Below, piece after piece: positions 1-9,257 of a DNA stretch of 64,000 bases. This DNA is from Mycolicibacterium setense (GTDB lineage Bacteria; Actinomycetota; Actinomycetes; Mycobacteriales; Mycobacteriaceae). The position numbers and the translations under genes are program-made. The notes beneath the pieces are model-generated. The model worked only from the letters and a program-made list of their open reading frames with translations, was not told the origin of the DNA and did no database searches. The stretch covers positions 62,001 through 126,000 of the forward strand of contig NZ_JTJW01000010.1 in NCBI RefSeq assembly GCF_000805385.1. Direction: 5' to 3'. Every line of letters starts with the position of its first letter. Position 1 is the first letter of the stretch.

Positions 1-1562
1 GCACCGACGTCCTGGTGATCGGCGGCGGCCCCGCGGCCACCTGGGCAGCCGTCTCCGCCGCCGAGTCCGGGGCCCGAGTCATCTTGGTGGACAAGGGCTA
101 TTGCGGCACCAGCGGTGCGACGGCCGCCGGCGGCAACAACCTGTGGGCGATCGGACCCGGCCCGCGACGCGAGGATTCCGTGCGCGAACGCGAGCTGGCG
201 GCAGGGCGCATCACAGACTCCGAGTGGATGTTCCGGGTACTGGCCACCTCATGGGACCGGCTCGAGGACCTCTCGCAGTGGGGTTACCCGTTCCCGGTCG
301 GCGCCGATGGCCGCGAGATGCGCAGCAGCCTGCAGGGCCCGGAGTACATGCGGCGCATGCGGCGCAAAGCCCACCGCAGCGGCGTGCACATCCTCGATCA
401 CCACCCGGCCCTGGAGCTGTCCGCCGACCGCGACGGCGTCATCACCGGCGCCACCGGCATCGCCCGCCAGGACGGCGGACGGCCGTGGCGGATCACGGCG
501 GGTGCCGTCGTACTGGCCACCGGCGGAACCGCTTTCCTGTCCGGAACATTCGGCACCAACGTCGATACCGGTGAAGGCCTGCTGATGGCTGCCGAGCACG
601 GGGCACACCTGTCCGGCATGGAATTCTGCACCGCCTACGCGCTGGCCCCCGAATGGGGCGTGCACACCAAGGGCCGAATGCTGCAGTGGGGCAGCTTCTA
701 TGACGAGCACGGCCGCCCGTTCACCACCCAGCGGGGGCTGAGCGGACGCCAGGATGCCCAGCGGGCGCTGACCCGTGGTGAGCGGGTCTTCGCCCGGCTG
801 GACCGGGCGCCCGAAGGAATCCGCCAGACCATGCGCGATGCTCAGCCGAACTATTTCCTGCCGTTGGACAAGGCCGGCATCGACCCGTTCACCACGGCCT
901 ACCCGGTCCGGATGGTCTACGAGGGATCCGTGCGCGGCACCGGCGGCCTGCGCCTGGTCGCACCGGATTGTGCGACAACCGTTCCGGGCCTGTACGCCGC
1001 AGGCGATGCGGCGACCCGCGAACTCATCACCGGCTCATTGTCCGGCGGTGGCAGCCGTAACGGTTCGTGGGCGATCGCCTCGGGCACCTTCGCCGGCCGC
1101 GGCGCCGCCGAGTTCAGCCGTCGCCACCGCGGACAGGTGGCTGAGCCTGCCGGCACGGTCCCCCGCTCACGCCCGGGCGCGCCCACCGTCGAGGAGGTGG
1201 TGACCGCCGCGCAGTCGCATATCCTGCCGCCGCAGCGCAGTTACCTGAAATCCGAAGAGCGGCTTCAGGAGTCCGCCGAGGCGCTGGAGCGCGTGTGGCG
1301 CGACATCGCCGACGGCCTGGCGCCGGTCTCCGCCCGCGATACCTACAAGCAGCGTCAGGCGCAGGCCATGGTCGCCGTGGCGCGCTGGATCACCGCGGCC
1401 TCACTGGCCCGGCCCGAAACCCGCGGCCTGCACCGCCGCGAGGACCTGCCCGACTCCGATCACCGCTACGAGCACCGCATCCTTGTCAGCGGCCTCGACA
1501 GGGTCTGGACCACACCCGATCCTGTCGCACCACACCTCATCTCCTCGGAGGCCGTGGCGTGA
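1..1562 (+). CDS. FAD-dependent oxidoreductase, fumarate reductase/succinate dehydrogenase flavoprotein type (5' partial)
   Basis: The reading frame is open at the left edge, so the true start lies outside the window. The first visible residues include a dinucleotide-binding Rossmann motif (VLVIGGGPAATWAA) followed by the acidic end of beta-2 (VILVDKG). A second FAD-contact region (VPGLYAAGDAA) and a Gly-rich stretch (GSLSGGGSRNGSWA) lie near residues 320-350. This is the layout of the succinate dehydrogenase/fumarate reductase/AprA flavoprotein family. The stop overlaps the GTG start of a two-cluster ferredoxin by four bases, so the pair probably forms an electron-transferring flavoprotein-ferredoxin unit resembling AprA/AprB. 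The substrate cannot be read from the sequence. Confidence 0.85.
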   Translation, partial: TDVLVIGGGPAATWAAVSAAESGARVILVDKGYCGTSGATAAGGNNLWAIGPGPRREDSVRERELAAGRITDSEWMFRVLATSWDRLEDLSQWGYPFPVGADGREMRSSLQGPEYMRRMRRKAHRSGVHILDHHPALELSADRDGVITGATGIARQDGGRPWRITAGAVVLATGGTAFLSGTFGTNVDTGEGLLMAAEHGAHLSGMEFCTAYALAPEWGVHTKGRMLQWGSFYDEHGRPFTTQRGLSGRQDAQRALTRGERVFARLDRAPEGIRQTMRDAQPNYFLPLDKAGIDPFTTAYPVRMVYEGSVRGTGGLRLVAPDCATTVPGLYAAGDAATRELITGSLSGGGSRNGSWAIASGTFAGRGAAEFSRRHRGQVAEPAGTVPRSRPGAPTVEEVVTAAQSHILPPQRSYLKSEERLQESAEALERVWRDIADGLAPVSARDTYKQRQAQAMVAVARWITAASLARPETRGLHRREDLPDSDHRYEHRILVSGLDRVWTTPDPVAPHLISSEAVA

Positions 1563-1960
1563 TCGAGATCGTCAGCGGGTCCGCGTGCATCAAGTGCGAT
1601 GTCTGCATCAAGGTGTGCCCCACCGACGTGTTCGACCGGGGCTCCGACGGCCTGCCGGTGATCGCCCGGCAGTCGGACTGCCAGACATGCTTCATGTGCG
1701 AGGCCTACTGCCCCACCGACGCGCTGTACGTCTCGCCGGTTTCCACACCCGTGGGTGCCGACAGCCCACACGCTTCCGAGTCGGCGGTCAGCGGTGCGGG
1801 TCTGCTGGGCGGTTACCGGGCGATGGTCGGTTGGGGTGGTGGCCGCACGCCCGGTTCCCGCCTGGACCAGAACCCGGTTCTTGCCTCGATTCCGCCGCTG
1901 ACGGAGCCGCGGCTGACCTCACCGGCGGTGCTCGCCGAGGACCCTTGGAACCACCCGTGA
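1559..1960 (+). CDS. ferredoxin with two [4Fe-4S] cluster motifs
   Basis: This 133-residue protein starts at a GTG that overlaps the upstream stop (GTGA), which suggests translational coupling. Cys10, 13, 16 and 20 form one CxxCxxCxxxCP motif and Cys41, 44, 47 and 51 a second, so two [4Fe-4S] clusters are expected. After residue 60 comes a low-complexity tail of about 70 residues rich in Gly, Ser and Pro with no further cysteines. It most likely passes electrons to or from the upstream flavoprotein. A longer reading frame starting inside the flavoprotein gene exists but has no ferredoxin character before this GTG. Confidence 0.85.
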   Translation: MIEIVSGSACIKCDVCIKVCPTDVFDRGSDGLPVIARQSDCQTCFMCEAYCPTDALYVSPVSTPVGADSPHASESAVSGAGLLGGYRAMVGWGGGRTPGSRLDQNPVLASIPPLTEPRLTSPAVLAEDPWNHP

Positions 1961-1998
1961 GCGCTGCGGCACAGCGGGGCGGCATACATTCTTGAACC

Positions 1999-2490
1999 AT
2001 GTCTGACGACGCACCCACGGCCGCCCGGAACCCGGCGGCGTCGGAGAACCAGCGACTGCTCCGTGCGGCAACCCTTTTCGCCCGACTGACACTGGCGACG
2101 GCATTCCTGTCCGCCGTCGCCGACCGATTCGGCCTGTGGGGCCCGGCGGGCACGCCGAACGTCGCGTGGGGCAACTTCGAGTCATTCACCGCCTACGTTC
2201 ACGTCTTGGCGCCCTACCTGACCGGTGGATTGCTGCAGCTGACGGCTTGGCTCGCGACCATCGCCGAGGTCATCCTGGCCGTGGGGTTGCTGCTGGGTGT
2301 CTGCCTCCGTTGGGTGTCCTTCGGTACCGCGGCGCTGTTGGTCGTCTTCGGCGTCTCGATGTTCGTCTTCGCCGGCTTCGAGACGCCTTTCAGCGCATCT
2401 GTTTTCACCGCCGCCGCGGCGGCTCTGCTGCTCGGTCTGGCACCCGAGCACAGTCACATCTTTCGGCTGCACAGGCACGCCAGAGCCTGA
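1999..2490 (+). CDS. DoxX family membrane protein
   Basis: A 163-residue protein with about four hydrophobic segments (roughly residues 27-45, 68-95, 102-125 and 133-150) and the spacing of DoxX/DoxD-family proteins. It begins with an acidic, Asn/Ala-rich cytoplasmic stretch and has a conserved-looking FARLTLATAFLSAVADRFGLWG start of helix 1. DoxX-like proteins are linked to thiol or quinone redox homeostasis at the membrane in mycobacteria, but this paralogue has no recognisable partner beside it. It lies 38 bp after the ferredoxin gene and could be read from the same transcript. Confidence 0.75.
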   Translation: MSDDAPTAARNPAASENQRLLRAATLFARLTLATAFLSAVADRFGLWGPAGTPNVAWGNFESFTAYVHVLAPYLTGGLLQLTAWLATIAEVILAVGLLLGVCLRWVSFGTAALLVVFGVSMFVFAGFETPFSASVFTAAAAALLLGLAPEHSHIFRLHRHARA

Positions 2491-2562
2491 TGGCGGATTG
2501 ACGCCCGCCGGCGTACAGAGCCCTGTTAGGTTTGCTCCGACGACGAGGGGGGAGCTTTCCAG

Positions 2563-2988
2563 ATGAACACGATGCCTGCGCAGACCGGCCGCGGTACCGC
2601 GATCACCACTGCTGTGCTGAGTCTCGCCCTTGCGGGATTGAGCGCTGTTCTGACCGTGATCTTCCTGTTCACCCGTTTTCTGTTGGAGGCATTCGATCCG
2701 TCCTCGGAGGAGCGGCTCAGCGTCTGGGCCCCGACCGGTGTCGCCGGCGTCGTCGCGGCGATCTTCGCGGTGGCTTTCACTGTCGGTGCGGTGCAGTTGT
2801 TGCGGCACAAGCCAAGTGGCCGCGTCATCGTCATCGCCTGCAGTGTCGTCTTCGCCGGAGGGTGGATATACGGGGTTGCCACTGACAACCCCGGCCCCTC
2901 GTTGTCGTCGATCGTTCTGGTGGGGCTTCCGGTACTGACCCTGGTGTTCGCGCTGCTGCCCGGAACGAAGCAGTGGTGCGCGCGTTAG
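2563..2988 (+). CDS. hypothetical four-helix membrane protein
   Basis: A 141-residue protein with four predicted membrane segments (about residues 12-40, 57-82, 90-107 and 112-135) and short polar loops. A purine-rich AGGGGGGAG stretch sits about ten bases before the ATG. I do not recognise the family beyond a generic small actinobacterial membrane protein. The stop codon overlaps the end of uvrD1 on the opposite strand by four bases (convergent). Confidence 0.65.
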   Translation: MNTMPAQTGRGTAITTAVLSLALAGLSAVLTVIFLFTRFLLEAFDPSSEERLSVWAPTGVAGVVAAIFAVAFTVGAVQLLRHKPSGRVIVIACSVVFAGGWIYGVATDNPGPSLSSIVLVGLPVLTLVFALLPGTKQWCAR

Positions 2989-5324
2989 AGCTTCGTCACC
3001 GGAGCGTGGTTGTGCATGAGCTTGACGCGGCCCGCACTGCCGAAGTCGATCAGTGACATCGCCGACTCGCCCACGCCCGAGACTTCCTCGACGCGGCCGA
3101 GCCCGTACTTGTCGTGCGTGACGCGGTCGCCGGGCTCCAGCGTGATGACCGCCCGGTTGCGGGCGGGCGCGGGCCGTGACGGCGACGGACGCGGGGTTCC
3201 ATAGCGGCCGGCGTTGCCGACCGGCGCGCTCAGCGATGACGACGGCTGCTCGACGCGCCGCCAGTTGATCAGATCCTCCGGAATCTCGCGCAGGAATCGC
3301 GATTCCGGGTTCAGCATGGGCTGCCCCCACGACGAGCGCACCTTGGCGCGGCTGAGGTACAGCCGCTTGCGCGCCCGGGTGATGCCGACATACGCCAGCC
3401 GTCGCTCCTCGGACAGCTCGTTGGGATCACCCAGTGCCCGCATGTGCGGGAACATGCCGTCCTCCCAGCCGGTGACGAACACCGCCGGGAATTCCAGGCC
3501 CTTGGCCGTGTGCAGCGTCATCATCGTCACCACACCCGCGCCGTCCTCGGGAATCTCGTCGGCGTCCGCCACCAGCGACACCCGCTCCAGGAACTGGGCC
3601 AGCACGCCGGTGTCGGGGATGTCCTCGTCGACCGGCTCGCCCTCATCCTGTTCGGCCAGCGCCCGGGCGTTGGCCAGATCAGTGCTGAATTCGTGTGCGA
3701 CGCTGACCAATTCGTTGAGGTTGTCCAACCGGGCGAGATCCTGCGGATCACTGGAGGCCTCCAGTTCACGGCGGTAACCGGTGCGCTCGAGCACGGCCTC
3801 GACCAGATCCCCAAGCTCGTCGTCGAGCTTGCCGCGCAGCGAGTCGAGCAGCTGGACAAACGATGCGATGGCCTTCTCCGAGCGGGAATTGAGCATCGGC
3901 ACCCGGCCCTCGGCGGCGGCCTGCAGCGCGTCGTTGAAGCTGGCCCCGGTGTTCTCGGCATACACCGCCACGCACGCCTCGGCCCGGTCACCGATGCCGC
4001 GGCGCGGGGTGTTCAGGATGCGACGCATGCTCACCGCGTCACCCGGATTGTCCAGCACCCGCAGGTAGGCGACGATGTCGCGGATCTCGCGGCGCTCGTA
4101 GAACCGCACGCCGCCGACGACCTTGTACGGGATGCCTGCGCGGATGAACACCTCTTCCAGCGCACGCGAGGAGTTGTTGGTGCGGTAGAACACCGCGACG
4201 TCGGAATACTTCAGGCCCTCGCTGTCGGCGAGCGCGTCGATCTCCTCCGCGACGAAGCGGGCCTCGTCGTGCTCGTTGTCGGCCACGTAGCCGACGATCA
4301 GCTCACCCTCACCCTCTTCGGTCCACAGCCGCTTCTCCCGGCGGCCCGTGTTGCGGGCGATCACCGAGTTGGCCGCGTTCAGGATGGTCTGGGTGGAGCG
4401 GTAGTTCTGTTCCAGCAGAATCGTCGTCGCGTCCGGGTAGTCGCGCTCGAAGTCCTCGATGTTGCGGATCGTCGCGCCGCGGAACGCGTAGATCGACTGA
4501 TCGGCATCGCCCACCACGCACAGTTCCGACGGGCCCACGCCGGCGTCCTCGTCGACGTGGTGGCCCACCAATTCGCGCACCAACACGTACTGCGCATGGT
4601 TGGTGTCCTGATATTCGTCGACCAGGATGTGGCGGAACCGGCGCCGGTAGTACTGGGCGATCTGAGGGAAGGCCTGCAGGATGCCGACCGTCTCACCGAT
4701 CAGGTCGTCGAAGTCCAGCGCATTGGCCGCGCGCAGCCGGCGCTGATATTCCCCGTAGACCTGGGCGATGATGCCGGCCATCTCCTCGGCCGCCTCCGAC
4801 GCCTCGGCCGCCGCCTGCTCCGGACCGATCAGCTCGTTCTTCAGGTTGGAGATGCCGTTGGCCAGCAACCGCGGCGAGTACCGCTTGGTGTCCAGCCCCA
4901 TGTCCTTGCCGATCATCATCAGCAGCCGCCGGGAATCGTCGGCGTCGTAGATCGAGAAGTTGGAGTTCAGCCCCGGCAGCAGCGAAGCCTGGTTGCGCAG
5001 GATCCGCACACAGGTCGAGTGGAACGTCGACACCCACATGTTCCGAGCCCTGGGGCCCACCAGCTGGACCACCCGCTCACGCATCTCGGCCGCGGCCTTG
5101 TTGGTGAACGTGATGGCCAGGATCTGCCCCACCCCGACGTCACGGGCGGCCAGTAGATAGGCGATGCGCCTGGTCAGCACCGCAGTCTTACCCGATCCCG
5201 CCCCCGCGACGATCAGCAGCGGCGACCCTTCGTGCAGCACTGCCTGGCGCTGCTGCGGGTTCAAGCCGTCAAGAAGTTCATCAACATCTGCAGCAGCTGG
5301 GGAGGCGACGGGGGAAGTGGTCAT
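2985..5324 (-). CDS. uvrD1: ATP-dependent DNA helicase UvrD1/PcrA
   Basis: A 779-residue superfamily 1A 3'-5' helicase. The Q motif (LNPQQRQAVL, residues 21-30), Walker A (AGAGSGKT, 40-47), Walker B (VDEYQDTN, near 235), motif III (GDADQSIYAFRGA), motif IV (EQNYRST), motif V (TMMTLHTAKGLEF) and motif VI (ITRARKRLY) are all present and intact. The C-terminal 60 residues, with the RVTHDKYGLGRV pattern, form the Tudor-like domain typical of PcrA/UvrD1. In mycobacteria UvrD1 works in nucleotide-excision repair and is reported to be stimulated by Ku; a ku gene is also in this window. It is divergent from chorismate mutase with a 70-bp gap, as I recall for M. tuberculosis. Confidence 0.95.
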   Translation of the reverse strand: MTTSPVASPAAADVDELLDGLNPQQRQAVLHEGSPLLIVAGAGSGKTAVLTRRIAYLLAARDVGVGQILAITFTNKAAAEMRERVVQLVGPRARNMWVSTFHSTCVRILRNQASLLPGLNSNFSIYDADDSRRLLMMIGKDMGLDTKRYSPRLLANGISNLKNELIGPEQAAAEASEAAEEMAGIIAQVYGEYQRRLRAANALDFDDLIGETVGILQAFPQIAQYYRRRFRHILVDEYQDTNHAQYVLVRELVGHHVDEDAGVGPSELCVVGDADQSIYAFRGATIRNIEDFERDYPDATTILLEQNYRSTQTILNAANSVIARNTGRREKRLWTEEGEGELIVGYVADNEHDEARFVAEEIDALADSEGLKYSDVAVFYRTNNSSRALEEVFIRAGIPYKVVGGVRFYERREIRDIVAYLRVLDNPGDAVSMRRILNTPRRGIGDRAEACVAVYAENTGASFNDALQAAAEGRVPMLNSRSEKAIASFVQLLDSLRGKLDDELGDLVEAVLERTGYRRELEASSDPQDLARLDNLNELVSVAHEFSTDLANARALAEQDEGEPVDEDIPDTGVLAQFLERVSLVADADEIPEDGAGVVTMMTLHTAKGLEFPAVFVTGWEDGMFPHMRALGDPNELSEERRLAYVGITRARKRLYLSRAKVRSSWGQPMLNPESRFLREIPEDLINWRRVEQPSSSLSAPVGNAGRYGTPRPSPSRPAPARNRAVITLEPGDRVTHDKYGLGRVEEVSGVGESAMSLIDFGSAGRVKLMHNHAPVTKL

Positions 5325-5394
5325 CTTGCGTTCAAACTTACCGCTGGGCGGGGACAGTTTTGCGCTGGCACGGGCCGACTGGGACTATCAGGCT

Positions 5395-5637
5395 GTGCCT
5401 GAGATCGATGACCTGCGTCGGGAGATCGACGAACTCGACGCCACCATCCTTGCCGCAGTCCAACGCCGCGCTGAGGTCTCCAAGCTGATCGGCAAAGCCC
5501 GGATGGCCTCCGGCGGCACCCGCCTGGTGCACAGCCGTGAAATGCAGGTCATCGAGCGCTACAGCGTGCTGGGGCCCGAGGGCAAAGACCTGGCCATCCT
5601 GCTGCTGCAGCTCGGCCGCGGCCGGCTGGGGCACTGA
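5395..5637 (+). CDS. chorismate mutase (AroQ type)
   Basis: From the GTG at 5395 this is an 80-residue AroQ-fold protein starting MPEIDDLRREIDELDATI, matching the start of the AroQ core helix. It converts chorismate to prephenate for Phe/Tyr synthesis. The characteristic RRAEVSKLIGKARMASGG and the C-terminal RLGRGRLGH are retained; in the M. tuberculosis intracellular enzyme (Rv0948c, from memory) the C-terminus contacts DAHP synthase. The reading frame stays open upstream, and a GTG at 5314 overlapping the uvrD1 start would add 27 residues, so the exact start is uncertain. Confidence 0.88.
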   Translation: MPEIDDLRREIDELDATILAAVQRRAEVSKLIGKARMASGGTRLVHSREMQVIERYSVLGPEGKDLAILLLQLGRGRLGH

Positions 5638-5640
5638 GCG

Positions 5641-7647
5641 TCAGCCCGCGGGCCTCGCGGGCTTCTTGAGTGAATCCAGCAGCCACGGAGTCAGCCACTG
5701 CACGGCCTCGGACGTCGGGTGCACGCCGTCACTGCGCATCCGGACGCCGTTGATCTTCGCGGTGTACTTGCCGTCCGGGTTCAGCTTGGCGTTGAAATCC
5801 AGTACCGACACGTTCGGCCGTTGCCCGGCCACGGTCCGCAGCATGGTGTTCCACGCCTGTACCCGGCCCGGTTGGTCCTCCGGATACAGCGTGCCGTCCG
5901 ACCGCTCACCGCGGCGGTTGTACGGGGCCGTGGTGACTACCACCCGCGCCCCCGTAGAGCTCAGGATGTCCAGCGCGCGCGTGAGCTCACCTTTGAGATA
6001 GGCGTCGTAGGCCTCGTTGCCGATGTGCGTCCACCGCCCCCGCCACATCCGGTCCACGGCTTCCCAGCGCCCGATCATCAGCAGCACGGTGTCGGGGCGG
6101 TCATGCGAGATCCGCTGCGTCCACCGCTCCGGCCAGGAATCGCACTCGGGCTTCTGATTCAACGTCTCGCCGGCCGACCGGTAGGGGCCGCCACGCGCGA
6201 TGCCGCAGCCGATGGTCGTGTAGTCGCTGAAGTGAAAACCGGGCGTGGCGGGCAGATACCGCATCAGTGTCCAGGCCACCGAGTCACCGAACACGGCGAC
6301 GGTCCGGGTGCCGGGAGCCAGCACCGGGGGCGGTCCCACCGGGACGGCTCGCTCGGCACCGACGTCCTGCTCGGATGCGGCGGCGGCCATCACGTCCGGA
6401 CCCGGGGGCCGGGCGGGTGCACCGACCGGGACGACAGTCATCGTCACCACCGCGGCGGTGGCCACGGTGGCCGCGGACAACCGCAGCATCGGGACATGCT
6501 GCGGGCGCCAATGCCGGACCGGCTGCTCGATCGCCCACCACGACACCCACGACACCGCGACGGTCACGGCGCATCGAAGCGCCAGCAGCGACCAGCCCTG
6601 AAGGCCGGTGCGCTCGCCGTTGAGGATCTGGAAGATCGGCCAGTGCCACAGGTAGACGCCGTAGGAGATGACGCCGAGGGTGACCAGCGGGTACCAGGCC
6701 AGGGCCCGGGCGACATACCCGTCCTGATCCAGGGCGACCGGGGCGACGACGAGCACCGCACCCAGCGCCACGATGATCAGCAGACCGTGGTGGAACTCGT
6801 CGGCGCTGCCGGTCGCCAGGTGCGCGGCCGCGGCCAGCACGGCCACCCCGATCACCGGCAGGATCCAGGCGACCCAACGCCGCCAGCGGGCCCGGATCAA
6901 CGTGCCCGACATCGTCAACGCCGACCAGTCCCGCACCAGCAGTGCCGCCGCCGCGGCACCGATCAACAGCGCCTGCGCCCGGGTGTCGGTGCCGAAGTAG
7001 ACGCGGTTGAGCTCGCCGGGATCGCCGGACAGCCAGATCGACGCCAGAGCCGAGGCGGCCACACCGAGCATCGCCAGCCCGAACACCACGACGCGGACGG
7101 CGCCGGTCGAGCGGCGGCGCACCAGCAGCGCCGCGGCCAGCACCAGCAGCGGCCAGATGACGTAGTACTGCTCCTCCACCGCGAGCGACCAGGTGTGCTG
7201 CAACGGTGACGGCGGAGCGCCCTGGCTGAAGTAGTCGGTATCGGCGGCCACGAAAACCCAGTTGGCCATCCAGAAGAACGCCGCGACCGCATCGTCGCGA
7301 AGCGAGGTCACCGCGTCCGAGGGAAACAGGGGGCGGGCGATCACGACGGCCAAGGTCATCAGCACCATGGCGGGCAGCAGGCGCTTGGCCCGGCGGATCC
7401 AGAACGCCTTGAGGTCGATGCGCTCGGTCCGGTGGTATTCGTCGAGCAGCAGTGAGGTGATCAGGAATCCGCTGAGCACGAAGAAGACGTCGACGCCGAT
7501 GAACCCACCGGCCACCCCGGGCACTCCGCCGTGACCGGCGAGCACGAGAGCCACGGCGACGGCACGGATCCCGTCGAGTGCGGGGATGTCACGCCGGAAG
7601 GAGGCACGCCGACGCCGGCTGGCAGCACGGACTGGCGCCGCAGTCAC
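5641..7647 (-). CDS. acyltransferase 3 / SGNH fusion membrane protein (OafA-like)
   Basis: A 668-residue integral membrane protein. Residues 20-400 form an acyltransferase-3 domain of ten or so helices, including the helix-1 DGIRAVAVALVLAGHGG with its conserved His, and the RRAKRLLPAM arginine cluster. After a Pro/Ala linker, the C-terminal 220 residues are an SGNH-hydrolase-like domain, with GDS in VFGDSVAW and the D-x-x-H pair in DGVHPTSEA. This fusion O-acylates extracytoplasmic glycans or glycolipids in other bacteria; the acceptor here is unknown. The GTG start is preceded by basic residues before helix 1. It converges on chorismate mutase with a 3-bp gap. Confidence 0.85.
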   Translation of the reverse strand: MTAAPVRAASRRRRASFRRDIPALDGIRAVAVALVLAGHGGVPGVAGGFIGVDVFFVLSGFLITSLLLDEYHRTERIDLKAFWIRRAKRLLPAMVLMTLAVVIARPLFPSDAVTSLRDDAVAAFFWMANWVFVAADTDYFSQGAPPSPLQHTWSLAVEEQYYVIWPLLVLAAALLVRRRSTGAVRVVVFGLAMLGVAASALASIWLSGDPGELNRVYFGTDTRAQALLIGAAAAALLVRDWSALTMSGTLIRARWRRWVAWILPVIGVAVLAAAAHLATGSADEFHHGLLIIVALGAVLVVAPVALDQDGYVARALAWYPLVTLGVISYGVYLWHWPIFQILNGERTGLQGWSLLALRCAVTVAVSWVSWWAIEQPVRHWRPQHVPMLRLSAATVATAAVVTMTVVPVGAPARPPGPDVMAAAASEQDVGAERAVPVGPPPVLAPGTRTVAVFGDSVAWTLMRYLPATPGFHFSDYTTIGCGIARGGPYRSAGETLNQKPECDSWPERWTQRISHDRPDTVLLMIGRWEAVDRMWRGRWTHIGNEAYDAYLKGELTRALDILSSTGARVVVTTAPYNRRGERSDGTLYPEDQPGRVQAWNTMLRTVAGQRPNVSVLDFNAKLNPDGKYTAKINGVRMRSDGVHPTSEAVQWLTPWLLDSLKKPARPAG

Positions 7648-7703
7648 GTCATGCCCTCCCGTCTTGCGTTGAACGCCAAGACTATCCCTGCCGAGCAGAC
7701 GTG

Positions 7704-7737
7704 AATGTCCCCCGACACCGGCGTGTCGGGGGACATT
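7704..7737 (-). terminator. strong 15-bp stem hairpin downstream of gabD
   Basis: Two perfectly complementary 15-base arms (AATGTCCCCCGACAC and its complement) are separated by a four-base CGGC loop. The hairpin lies between the stop of the minus-strand aldehyde dehydrogenase gene and the start of the next minus-strand gene. No T-run follows, which is common for mycobacterial hairpin terminators. Confidence 0.7.
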
Positions 7738-7758
7738 TGCGGCTGCTCGCGCTGGGGG

Positions 7759-9207
7759 CTATTTCGTCAGCGCGATGTATTTCGTGTCGAGGTACTCCTC
7801 GATGCCCTCGGTGCCGCCTTCACGGCCGAAGCCGGATTCCTTGATGCCGCCGAATGGTGCGGCCGCATCCGAGATGACACCGCGGTTGATGCCGACCATG
7901 CCGGATTGGATGCCCTCGGCCACCCGCAACGCCCGGTCCAGCGACTGCGTGTAAACGTAAGCCGCCAAGCCGTATTCGGTGTTGTTGGCGGCGGCCACAC
8001 CCTCGTCCTCGGTCTCGAAGCCGATGATCGGGGCGACCGGACCGAAGATCTCCTCTTTGAGGATGCGGGCATCGGCGGGAACATCGGACAGCACGGTGGC
8101 CGGGTAGAAATTGCCCGGCCCGCCCGGGGCGACACCGCCGACCGCGACGGTCGCGCCTTTGGACACCGCGTCGGAGACCAGTTCGGTGACGGTGGAGACC
8201 TGTTTGGAATTGATCAGTGGGCCCAACGTGGACGCGGGGTCGATGCCCTTGCCGAGGGTGAACTCGCTCATTCGCTTGACGAGCTTGTCGGTGAACTCCT
8301 CCCGCACGGCGTTGGCCACGTGGAAGCGGTTGGCCGCCGTGCAGGCCTCACCACCGTTGCGCATCTTCGCCAGGATCGCGCCGTCGACAGCCGCGTCAAC
8401 ATCGGCGTCGTCGAACACGATGAAGGGGGCGTTGCCGCCCAGTTCCATCGATGTGCGCAGCAGCTTGTCGGCGGATTGTTTCACCAGCGCCTTGCCCACA
8501 CCGGTCGAGCCGGTGAAGGTCAGCTTGCGCAGCCGGCCGTCGTCGACCAGGGCGGAGGTGACCCCGCCCGGGTTGCTGGTCGGCAGCACCGACAGCACGC
8601 CCTTGGGCAGTCCGGCCTCATCCATCAGCTTGGCCAGCAGCAGCATGGTCAGCGGGGTTTCCTGCGCGGGTTTGACGATCATGGTGCAGCCCGCCGCGAA
8701 CGCCGGGCCCATCTTGCGCGTGCCCATCGCCAGCGGGAAGTTCCACGGGGTGATGGCGTAACAGGGGCCGACGGCCTGTTTGGTGACCAGGATCCGGCCG
8801 GTGCCGGCCGGTGCCGGCGTGAAGCGGCCGGCGATGCGCACCGCCTCCTCGGAGAACCAGCGGAAGAACTCGGCTCCGTAGGCAACCTCGCCCTTGCTCT
8901 CGGCGAGCACCTTTCCCATCTCCAGGGTCATCAGTGCCGCGATGTCGTCGGCACGTTCGGTGATCTTCTCGAACACCGAACGAAGGATCTCGCCGCGTTT
9001 TCGCGGAGCTGTCGCCGCCCACTCGGCCTGCACCGCACAGGCGGCGTCCAATGCGGCGATGGCATCGGCGGCGGTCGCGTCGGCCACCGTGGCCAACACC
9101 TGATCGTCGCTGGGATCCAGCACGTTGAACGTCGATGCAGCCTGGCGTTCCTCACCACCGATCCAGAGACCCGTGGGCACGGATGAAATCAAGTCTTCAA
9201 TGGCCAT
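7759..9207 (-). CDS. gabD: NAD(P)-dependent succinate-semialdehyde dehydrogenase
   Basis: A 482-residue aldehyde dehydrogenase. The catalytic Cys is residue 289 in GGEACTAANRF and the general-base Glu is residue 255 in SMELGGNAPF. The nucleotide-binding FTGSTGVGK and the PWNFPLAMGTRK segment are typical of the GabD subgroup, which oxidises succinate semialdehyde to succinate. ATG start at 9207. It is divergent from pgi with only 50 bp between the two starts, so their promoters must overlap. From memory, this gene is not at this position in M. tuberculosis. Confidence 0.9.
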   Translation of the reverse strand: MAIEDLISSVPTGLWIGGEERQAASTFNVLDPSDDQVLATVADATAADAIAALDAACAVQAEWAATAPRKRGEILRSVFEKITERADDIAALMTLEMGKVLAESKGEVAYGAEFFRWFSEEAVRIAGRFTPAPAGTGRILVTKQAVGPCYAITPWNFPLAMGTRKMGPAFAAGCTMIVKPAQETPLTMLLLAKLMDEAGLPKGVLSVLPTSNPGGVTSALVDDGRLRKLTFTGSTGVGKALVKQSADKLLRTSMELGGNAPFIVFDDADVDAAVDGAILAKMRNGGEACTAANRFHVANAVREEFTDKLVKRMSEFTLGKGIDPASTLGPLINSKQVSTVTELVSDAVSKGATVAVGGVAPGGPGNFYPATVLSDVPADARILKEEIFGPVAPIIGFETEDEGVAAANNTEYGLAAYVYTQSLDRALRVAEGIQSGMVGINRGVISDAAAPFGGIKESGFGREGGTEGIEEYLDTKYIALTK

Positions 9208-9257
9208 ACATCCATCATGTACACCCTTGAATCGAGCACCGCACTAAGGTCGCAGGA

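Noticed and set aside
3444..5156. 570-codon open frame on the plus strand
   Set aside because: It is antisense to uvrD1, has no start context or recognisable domain, and its length follows from high-GC third-position bias.
5719..7209. 496-codon open frame on the plus strand
   Set aside because: Antisense to the acyltransferase gene, with no sensible protein character.
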